From Paragordius varius (Eukaryota > Nematomorpha), in contig OZ176052.1 in the NCBI GenBank assembly GCA_964247055.1, positions 14,355,446 to 14,419,445 on the forward strand: a stretch of DNA of 64,000 bases. Direction: 5' to 3'. A program made the translations under genes and the position numbers. The notes under the pieces were generated by a model that worked only from the letters and a program-made list of their open reading frames with translations, had not been told where the DNA came from and did no database searches. Positions 57,028 through 64,000 of the stretch are shown in pieces (position 1 is the first letter of the stretch; every line of letters starts with the position of its first letter).

Positions 57028-58788
57028 TCAAAAAAAATATATTTTGGTGTTATATTCTGCCCACTTTTTCTTCCTTAAAAAACTCTTATATGATGGTGAT
57101 ATGTCAGAAACTTTGAATGAAGTTTTGCCTCAAATATTAAAAATTGTTTGATGTTAATTTTAAGTTGTTTAGATAGGGTTTTTTAGGCTTATTCAAACCA
57201 ATCAAGGCAAATAGAAACTAAATTATAGGCCAATTAAGATTGTAAATATATGTTAAAATTATTAATTTTAAGGCTGAGTTATCATTTTTTACAAAATAAA
57301 GATCAATCAAAAGGATTATAAAAAACAAAGTTATATTGAGAGATCTATTTAAAATCAAAAAAATGTCAGTGGATTAACGAGTTTAGTAAAGTAAAAATCT
57401 AAACAACAAATATTCATTAATTAAAATAAATGCAAAGAGTGTCAATAACTTTTAAATTTAAATTAGCGTAAAAAGATATTTTTCAAAATTCTAACATTTA
57501 TTAAATTTATGCTATAAACATATTCTAATATTGTTTTTTAAGCTACTTTTTTAACTTAAGTTGTTAACTTCAAAAATATTTGCAAAAAATATTATTATTT
57601 ATAAAAAGCAAAAAATGATATGTTTAATCATTTATATATTCGTATTAATAACATAACTTTTATAGTTTTTAAAATAGAAAAAATTCCAAACATGGTTAAA
57701 ATTTATATAACCTTGATTTTCTATATTTACAAAAAAATAATTTTTATATTTTATATTTTTTAATATAAATGTCAATTAATTAATGCATAGAAATAATTAC
57801 ACGCTTAAGTTAACATTTAAATTAAAAAAATATCATAATTTATTTATTTGTAAATTGAAATATATAATATTATTGTTAACAATATTTTTTAATAATATAT
57901 TATTTATTTTGAGCACAATCTGTAAAAATATATATACGTCAAATTTTTTTTATTTAACATTGTTTTTAACAATATAGTTCTCGTTTTTGTTAATTTAAAC
58001 TGTTAATAATTATTTGTTTTGCGTTTTGCCTGTTTTATCTAGATATTTCATTAAAAAAAATAAATAATCATTTATTATTTTTAAATAAAAAATGTTTGTT
58101 AAAAACAAATACTATAATTTTTTAATAATTACTCTCAAAAAGTAATTAAATATCAAAATGATTATATTGATGTATATCATTATCTGATAAAATATTTATA
58201 GCAATAGAAGAGCTTATTCAATTCATGATCTACATATTTTCGATTTATTTAACAGGCTTTATACGTTTTATCCTACTTTTTTTTCCATTTTGTGAGTTAT
58301 CAAAATCATTAAATTAACGTAACTAATAATATAATTTAATTATTTCAGTAAACCTAATAGAAAATGCTATTTAATTAATACACATAATTATTTATTAATT
58401 TTAGGTCACACTTTACAACTAAATAGAATTATTATAGAAATAAATAAATATGGTTTGTACTCCATACCAACTATAATAAAAATATTTTAACCGCAAACAC
58501 GTGGTGCGTTCGCTAAGAACTAATTTATATAAAAAATTTTAGTGAACTATGTTTTAATAAAGTTAAATTCATGTACATTATTTATAAAGTGACAACATAT
58601 TACAATAGCATATGTTAGTCCATAAAAAATAAAAAAATATCTTTTTTAAAATTAGATAAGAATATTATTTTTTTAAAAAAACATGTTTCTGATCTTTATA
58701 AACCAAAAATGTTTTATGCTATACAAAAAAATGTTGTTTTATTTAGGTAAATATTTTAGCAATTAAAATATAAAAACATATCTTATAA

Positions 58789-58882
58789 ATGGCACTATCA
58801 TAGATGTTTTACCATAAAGAAAGTATTATGAAACAATGGCACTATCAAAGATGTTTTACCATAAAGAAAGTATTATGAAACA
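58789..58882 (+). repeat. 47-bp perfect-length tandem duplication
   Basis: Two copies begin ATGGCACTATCA at 58,789 and 58,836 and end GAAAGTATTATGAAACA. They differ at one base (CATAGATG versus CAAAGATG). This is a young local slippage or repair event inside old AT-rich sequence. Confidence 0.93.
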
Positions 58883-59164
58883 AAATAATTTTTTATAATT
58901 AAACTACAGTTTAATACAAATTCTAATTTAGTTTTAGATGCGATTATAATTTAAAATAATAAATTTACTAAAAGAATTATTTTAATAATAATTAATTTTT
59001 GTATTCGTTAAACCTAGATAAAAGAATAGTTTTATGTTAACGCTTAGTCTTGTTTTAGGTCGATTAGATATTATTTTATCACAATTTATAATCAATATAA
59101 TTGATATAATTTTTATTAACAACATCTTGCACATAAATTATTATTATTTTTATTTATTTAATTA

Positions 59165-59640
59165 GAAAAAATGATCAATACCAGATTTATTCATTATAAT
59201 AAACAATATACAAATTTTTTTATAATACTTTAATTGTAACACGTAATTACTGTGTTCTAATTCAAATATATAATAGGATATAAAAGACTTACATTAAAAA
59301 CATAATAATAAATTCCAAATTCTCAATAATTTGATTATATATAATTCACGCTGTAGGTGAATGCGAAATATTTATCGGTTTTATGTAACAACCTATTAAT
59401 AAAATTGATATAAAAATATTTATTTTTTTCAATATTAAAAAAAATAATCACTACCATATTTATTTATTATAATAATTATAGTAATATGCAAAATTTAGTT
59501 TAATACTTTTATTGTAACACGTAATTTTACTCCAATATAAATAAATAATTTTATATAACATAGTCTTTTATTAAAAACATATTATAAAATGTAAAATTTA
59601 AATTTAAAATATTTAAATTACATGCTGTAGTTGAATGCAA
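59165..59640 (+). repeat. Diverged direct repeat, two units about 280 bp apart
   Basis: Shared blocks in the same order are AAAAAATGATCAATACCA / AAAATAATCACTACCA; TTGTAACACGTAATT (59,234 and 59,512); ATTAAAAACATAATA / ATTAAAAACATATTA; and CGCTGTAGGTGAATGCGAAA / TGCTGTAGTTGAATGCAAAA. The copies are clearly related but carry many substitutions and indels, so the duplication is old. Confidence 0.75.
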
Positions 59641-60457
59641 AATATTAATTAAGAAAGTTTATTAAATGATATTTAAAAAAACTGACTTTAATGGCTTGAA
59701 ATTATCATTATTTATGCAATTCAACAAATATTAAATTTCAAACATATTTCTATAAGATCAAACTTTTTTATTATTCTTTTCTGTTCATTTGCCTTTTGGA
59801 AAGACTTATTAATAAATTTTGTTAAATTACATATTTGTACGTTACTGATAAAGATTAATCACGCATCAAATTTTAGCGGCAATTAAACAATCTATAGCTT
59901 AATACAATAACAAACTATGATGTTATAAAAAATATAAATAACAAAATTATAACATAAAAAACGCATAAGACAAAATAAGTAAACATCGGTAGAGACAAAT
60001 ATATAAACACATATATAGCCTAATGCATAATGACCACGTATAATAAACTATGAAAATTACATTCCTTTATCTTTAACATGTTATAAAGCTGCGTACGTAC
60101 TGTTTAAAACAATGATGAGAAATAAACGTTTTAAAATGTTGTAAAAAACCTGGTAAAACATTCATGTTTCTAATGCAAAATATCAATTGTGCAAACAAAG
60201 TCAACAGACAAAAAACGCATTAGAAATATAACGTAAGCATCAGGATACTATTTTAAAATATCATAATTATTTAGATGAGCTAAGATTCTTACTAGAATAT
60301 TATATTAATTATTTAAAAAGCCTGTACCATTAAACACAGAAAAATATATATTTTTATACTTTTGATAGAAACAGATTAGTCATGCATCAATTAAGCGTAA
60401 AATATAAAAACACATATATAGTGTAATGCATAATACCCCAAACAGTTAAACTAAAAA

Positions 60458-60763
60458 AATCACATAATTGTCAACAAAAATAGAATAATTATCTTTTGTA
60501 TTTAACATGTTATCCAGCTGCGAAAGTTCCAATTAAAACTATTATCAAAAAATAAAAATTGCTTTAAAATGTAAAAAAACATTAATGGTCCAATTTAAAT
60601 ATCGATGTTGCAAAAAAAATCAACACACAAATAACGCAGAAGATAAAATAAAAACATTAATTCACTGATATATCGAAATTAGGGGCGGCAAGATTCATAC
60701 TAGCTTAATATCCCAATCACATAATTGTCAACAAAAATAGAATAATTATCTTTCGTATTTATG
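60458..60763 (+). repeat. Near-identical ~46-bp direct repeat, 257 bp apart
   Basis: AATCACATAATTGTCAACAA and the following AAATAGAATAATTATCTTT occur at about 60,458-60,503 and 60,715-60,760 with one visible mismatch (TTTTGTATTTA versus TTTCGTATTTA). This is much closer than the surrounding old repeats, so it reflects a later local copy or gene conversion. Confidence 0.85.
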
Positions 60764-60982
60764 ATGCCAGCTGCCAAACTTATAACCCAAAAGGTAAAAC
60801 AAGTAAAGATGAATGCACTAATATATCAAAATATTATTTATATGCGGCAAGATTCATACTAGATTATTATAATTATTAATAAATAGCCTGTATAATAAAA
60901 CACAGAAAAAAAAATATATTTTTATAATTTTGATACTATTAAAATTAATCATACTCACATCTATAGCGTACATATTGGATCA

Positions 60983-61211
60983 AAATACCAAACTATGAAA
61001 ACATGATTATAAAAAAATTATAATAGTTTTTATCTCTAACATGTTATCGGCTGCAAAAGTACCGTTTTAAACGATAACGAGAAAAGTATGATTAGTTTAT
61101 GTACTAAAAAACATAGTAAAACATTGATGGCCCTAATAAAAAATATCAATATTGCTAACAATTTAAACACACAAATAAAGCGTAAGTTAAAATAACTAAA
61201 CAAACATTATA
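60983..61211 (-). repeat. Right arm of the inverted repeat, inner part (R2)
   Basis: Inverted copy of 56,788-57,027, from CAAAATACCAAACTATGAAA to GTTAAAATAACTAAACAAAC. In this arm it joins the outer arm directly, showing the state before the retroelement inserted on the left. Confidence 0.9.
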
Positions 61212-61225
61212 TTGATATTTGTAAA

Positions 61226-61595
61226 AATCATAATTATTAAGGAGTGCTAAGATTTATACTAGGTTATCATATTAATTATTACAATAAAACACATAAAAAA
61301 GCATATTTTCAGTTTTTAGATACCATTAAATAATAATTGAAAACTCGTATTAAAAACATTTATTAAAAAGCTTAAACAATTGTATAGTTGGAAATTCTGT
61401 TTATATTAATTTGGGTGTGTAATTGTTAATTTTGTGATTTGTCTGGAAAATATTAATGCCCTACAAAATAGTGTGATTAAAAGTGAATTCCGGTGGAAAT
61501 GTTTAAATATGTTTTTTTATTATCTTCTAACGATTTTTTAAAATACTTCCTCATATCTCTCGTTAGAAGGAATGCAAACAAACTGGCGACTGCTT
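61226..61595 (-). repeat. Right arm of the inverted repeat, outer unique part (R1)
   Basis: Inverted copy of 55,541-55,924. It includes TTATTAAGGAGTGCTAAG, AATGCCCTACAAAATAGTGT and CCTCATATCTCTCG. About 15 differences from the left arm in 350 bp suggest that the two arms have drifted since they were last identical, or that gene conversion is incomplete. No gene is visible. Confidence 0.92.
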
Positions 61596-62179
61596 GGAAG
61601 AGACTGACCACACATAGGATGATTGTTCAAAATGACTGACGACGGATAGGGGAATGCCGAAAAATCACTGACGACGGATAGTATGATTGCTGAAAAATGA
61701 CTGACGACGGATAAGAGGAATGCTTAAAACAAACTGACGACGGATAAGAACAGATTGACGACAGATTGGATGATTGTTGAAAAATGACTGACGACGGATA
61801 GGGAGAATGCAGGAAAACCAACTGACGACGGATAGAAAAGGACGGACAAAAACAGACTGACGACGGATAGGAGGAATGCCGAAAAATGACTGACGACGGA
61901 TAGGATGATTGTTGAAAAATGACTGACGACGGATAGGGGGAATGCAAAAAACCAACTGACGACGGCTAGAAAGTGACGGACAAAAACAGACTGACGACGG
62001 ATAGAATGATTGCTAAAAAATGACTGACGACGAATAGGAGGAATGCCGAAAAATGACTGACGACGGATAGGGGGAATGCAAACCAACTGACGACGGCTAG
62101 AAAGTCACGGACAAAAACAGACTGACGACGGATAGAATGATTGCTGAAAAAATATGCTGAAAACGAACTGACGACGCCG
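61596..62179 (-). repeat. CpG-rich 33-bp subunit array, inverted (right terminus, abuts telomere)
   Basis: The same subunits as 54,013-55,540 read on the minus strand (plus strand CTGACGACGGATAG...), about 580 bp against 1.5 kb on the left. The innermost subunits match the left array one for one, including the GTCAGTGATTTTT variant. Further out the order differs, so the arrays have changed length separately. The outermost unit reads CGAACTGACGACGCCGTTAG and passes straight into TTAGGG. By position (directly inside the telomere) and CpG content it is a candidate promoter for telomeric transcripts; the sequence alone does not show this. Confidence 0.92.
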
Positions 62180-63413
62180 TTAGCGTTAGGGTTAGGGTTA
62201 GGGTTAGGGTTAGGGTTAGGGTTAGGGTTAGGGTTAGGGTTAGGGTTAGGGTTAGGGTTAGGGTTAGGGTTAGGGTTAGGGTTAGGGTTAGGGTTAGGGT
62301 TAGGGTTAGGGTTAGGGTTAGGGTTAGGGTTAGGGTTAGGGTTAGGGTTAGGGTTAGGGTTAGGGTTAGGGTTAGGGTTAGGGTTAGGATTAGGGTTAGG
62401 GTTAGGGTTAGGGTTAGGGTTAGGGTTAGGGTTAGGGTTAGGGTTAGGGTTAGGGTTAGGGTTAGGGTTAGGGTTAGGGTTAGGGTTAGGGTTAGGGTTA
62501 GGGTTAGGGTTAGGGTTAGGGTTAGGGTTAGGGTTAGGGTTAGGGTTAGGGTTAGGGTTAGGGTTAGGGTTAGGGTTAGGGTTAGGGTTAGGGTTAGGGT
62601 TAGGGTTAGGGTTAGGGTTAGGGTTAGGGTTAGGGTTAGGGTTAGGGTTAGGGTTAGGGTTAGGGTTAGGGTTAGGGTTAGGGTTAGGGTTAGGGTTAGG
62701 GTTAGGGTTAGGGTTAGGGTTAGGGTTAGGGTTAGGGTTAGGGTTAGGGTTAGGGTTAGGGTTAGGGTTAGGGTTAGGGTTAGGGTTAGGGTTAGGGTTA
62801 GGGTTAGGGTTAGGGTTAGGGTTAGGGTTAGGGTTAGGGTTAGGGTTAGGGTTAGGGTTAGGGTTAGGGTTAGGGTTAGGGTTAGGGTTAGGGTTAGGGT
62901 TAGGGTTAGGGTTAGGGTTAGGGTTAGGGTTAGGGTTAGGGTTAGGGTTAGGGTTAGGGTTAGGGTTAGGGTTAGGGTTAGGGTTAGGGTTAGGGTTAGG
63001 GTTAGGGTTAGGGTTAGGGTTAGGGTTAGGGTTAGGGTTAGGGTTAGGGTTAGGGTTAGGGTTAGGGTTAGGGTTAGGGTTAGGGTTAGGGTTAGGGTTA
63101 GGGTTAGGGTTAGGGTTAGGGTTAGGGTTAGGGTTAGGGTTAGGGTTAGGGTTAGGGTTAGGGTTAGGGTTAGGGTTAGGGTTAGGGTTAGGGTTAGGGT
63201 TAGGGTTAGGGTTAGGGTTAGGGTTAGGGTTAGGGTTAGGGTTAGGGTTAGGGTTAGGGTTAGGGTTAGGGTTAGGGTTAGGGTTAGGGTTAGGGTTAGG
63301 GTTAGGGTTAGGGTTAGGGTTAGGGTTAGGGTTAGGGTTAGGGTTAGGGTTAGGGTTAGGGTTAGGGTTAGGGTTAGGGTTAGGGTTAGGGTTAGGGTTA
63401 GGGTTAGGGTTAG
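62180..63413 (+). repeat. Telomeric (TTAGGG)n array, about 205 copies
   Basis: The array starts with a TTAGCG variant at 62,180. From 62,186 TTAGGG repeats almost perfectly; the one interior variant I saw is TTAGGA at 62,384-62,389. The G-rich strand runs 5'->3' toward the right edge, the orientation required of a true right-hand chromosome end. A reading frame of Leu-Gly repeats across this stretch only translates the hexamer. Confidence 0.98.
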
Positions 63414-63419
63414 GGTAGG

Positions 63420-63451
<32 letters not shown>

Positions 63452-63545
63452 ATGGGTAGGGTTAGGGTTAGGGTTAGGGTTAGGGGTAGGGTTAGGGTAG
63501 GGTTAGGGTAGGGTAGGTAGGGTGGGTGGGTAGGGTGAGGGTAGG
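63414..63545 (+). repeat. Degenerating telomeric repeats
   Basis: The hexamer breaks up here: TAGGTTAGGG, TTTAGGG, TATGGG and repeated TAGGG units, then GGGTGGGTAGGGTGAGGG. T residues are lost step by step toward the right. Confidence 0.85.
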
Positions 63546-64000
63546 GGGTGAGGGTGGGGGTGGGGGGGGGGAGGGGTGGGGGGAGGGTGAGGGTAGGGGA
63601 GGGGAGGGGGGGAGGGGAGGGGGGTGGGGTGGGGAGGGTGGGGGAGGGTGAGGGGGAGGGGGTGGGGGAGGGGGAGGGGGAGGGGGAGGGTGTGGGGGAG
63701 GGGGAGGGTGAGGGAGGGGGAGGGTGGGGAGGGGGAGGGGGAGGGGGAGGGGCAGGGTGAGGGGGAGGGGGTGGGGGTGGGGGTGGGGAGGGGGGTGGGG
63801 TAGGGGGAGGGTGAGGGGGTGGGGGAGGGGGAGGGGGAGGGGGTGGGGTGGGGGAGGGGGAGGGGAGGGGTGGGGGTGGGGGTGGGGGTGGGGGAGGGGG
63901 AGGGGGAGGGGGAGGGGGTGGGGGAGGGGGTGGGGGGTGGGGAGGGGGTGGGGGAGGGGTAGGGGTGGGGGATGGGGAGGGGGGGGTGGGGGTGCGTGTC
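63546..64000 (+). repeat. G-rich GGGGGA/GGGGGT tail, probable telomere-derived artefact
   Basis: About 455 bp consist almost only of G with a single A or T about every six bases. GGGGGA is TTAGGG with TT read as GG, so the six-base rhythm survives while the bases change. The last eight bases (TGCGTGTC) fit neither pattern and could be library sequence. Short Gly-rich frames here are not genes. Low-quality read ends are the likeliest cause. Confidence 0.7.

Larger units (their letters stand above)
57028..60982. other. AT-rich noncoding core of the foldback-like element
   Basis: About 3.95 kb between the inverted arms is made of A/T runs with very little GC. The longest frame noted, 64 codons at 57,783-57,977, is a low-complexity Leu/Ile/Phe/Asn string and not credible as a gene. 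From 57,028 to about 58,780 I see nothing beyond AT-rich sequence. The right part holds diverged direct repeats (listed separately). One slightly GC-richer patch near 58,495-58,520 contains CACGTG. No transposase, RNA gene or recognisable promoter was found. Confidence 0.7.
59840..61340 (+). repeat. Old direct repeats extending from the core into the right arm
   Basis: A motif series recurs in order. ACATGTTAT then an AGCTGC/GGCTGC box lies at 60,076, 60,505 and 61,039. AAACACAGAAAAA (or a close form) lies near 60,331, 60,898 and 61,288. AAGATTCATACTAG-like blocks lie near 60,280, 60,690, 60,850 and 61,249. GATTAATCACGCATCA-like blocks lie near 59,851, 60,374 and 60,943. Units are 0.4-0.57 kb apart and diverged. 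The last unit is the inner right arm, so one member of this family forms the inverted repeat. Confidence 0.65.
54013..62179. mobile_element. Foldback-like element with tandem-repeat termini, subtelomeric
   Basis: The block has inverted symmetry. A CpG-rich tandem array and about 660 bp of unique arm on the left (54,013-55,924 and 56,788-57,027) reappear reverse-complemented on the right (60,983-62,179). The core between them is AT-rich and has no open reading frame of note. Long inverted arms whose outer parts are short tandem repeats are the hallmark of foldback elements (FB of Drosophila and relatives), which are usually non-autonomous. No transposase is visible. The left end interrupts a satellite monomer. 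The right end runs into the telomere, so no target-site duplication can be tested. The alternative is a host subtelomeric inverted duplication that never moved. One arm carries a later retroelement insertion. Confidence 0.6.

Noticed and set aside
57783-57977. 64-codon frame in the AT core
   Set aside because: Low-complexity Leu/Ile/Phe/Asn content dictated by base composition; no domain and no supporting signals.
58495-58520. CACGTG E-box as a promoter element
   Set aside because: A single hexamer in 4 kb of AT-rich DNA is expected by chance and no gene lies nearby.
61627-62086. Minus-strand frames of 96-120 codons in the right array
   Set aside because: Same repeat artefact in the inverted array.
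62141-63418. 425-codon Leu-Gly frame
   Set aside because: Translation of TTAGGG repeats; the hexamer never makes a stop in this frame.
63548-63760. Gly-rich 70-codon frame
   Set aside because: Lies in the degraded G-rich tail, which is probably artefactual sequence.

Overview
This window looks like the right-hand end of a eukaryotic chromosome. I could support no intact host protein-coding gene, rRNA or tRNA in it. Four lines of sequence show this: more than 54 kb of one tandem satellite, a complex 8.2 kb subtelomeric block, about 1.2 kb of nearly perfect TTAGGG repeats with the G-rich strand running 5'->3' toward the right edge, and a degraded G-rich tail. TTAGGG fits animals and many other eukaryotes, but not most insects (TTAGG), most nematodes (TTAGGC) or most plants (TTTAGGG). 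The strongly AT-rich sequence and a Penelope-type GIY-YIG fragment suggest an animal. A cnidarian such as Hydra is a guess from composition only.

Layout: (1) 1-54,012 is a head-to-tail array of a 173-bp satellite, about 312 monomers. Diagnostic variants recur at whole-monomer spacings (5, 6, 7, 8, 9, 12, 13, 17 and 20 units), so the array is a patchwork of local higher-order repeats. The last three monomers, at the array edge, are visibly decayed. (2) 54,013-55,540 is a CpG-rich array of ~33-bp subunits arranged in ~167-bp sets of five. (3) 55,541-57,027 is the left arm of a large inverted repeat, split by an 856-bp insertion (55,932-56,787) that carries a broken, 5'-truncated GIY-YIG region of a Penelope-like retroelement on the minus strand. 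(4) 57,028-60,982 is very AT-rich noncoding sequence with old internal repeats. (5) 60,983-61,595 is the right arm. (6) 61,596-62,179 is the same 33-bp array in reverse orientation. (7) 62,180-63,413 is the telomere. (8) 63,414-64,000 is telomere-derived sequence decaying into GGGGGA/GGGGGT.

The main result is that 54,013-62,179 behaves as one unit: inverted arms whose outer parts are tandem arrays, around an AT-rich core with no gene. This is the architecture of foldback elements, here placed between a satellite array and the telomere, with the telomere starting inside the outermost subunit. The CpG-rich array touching the telomere is also placed and oriented like the CpG-rich repeats that promote TERRA in human subtelomeres. 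That functional link is inference. The arms, the insertion in one arm with a candidate target duplication, and the nested dyads in the satellite can be read directly from the sequence.
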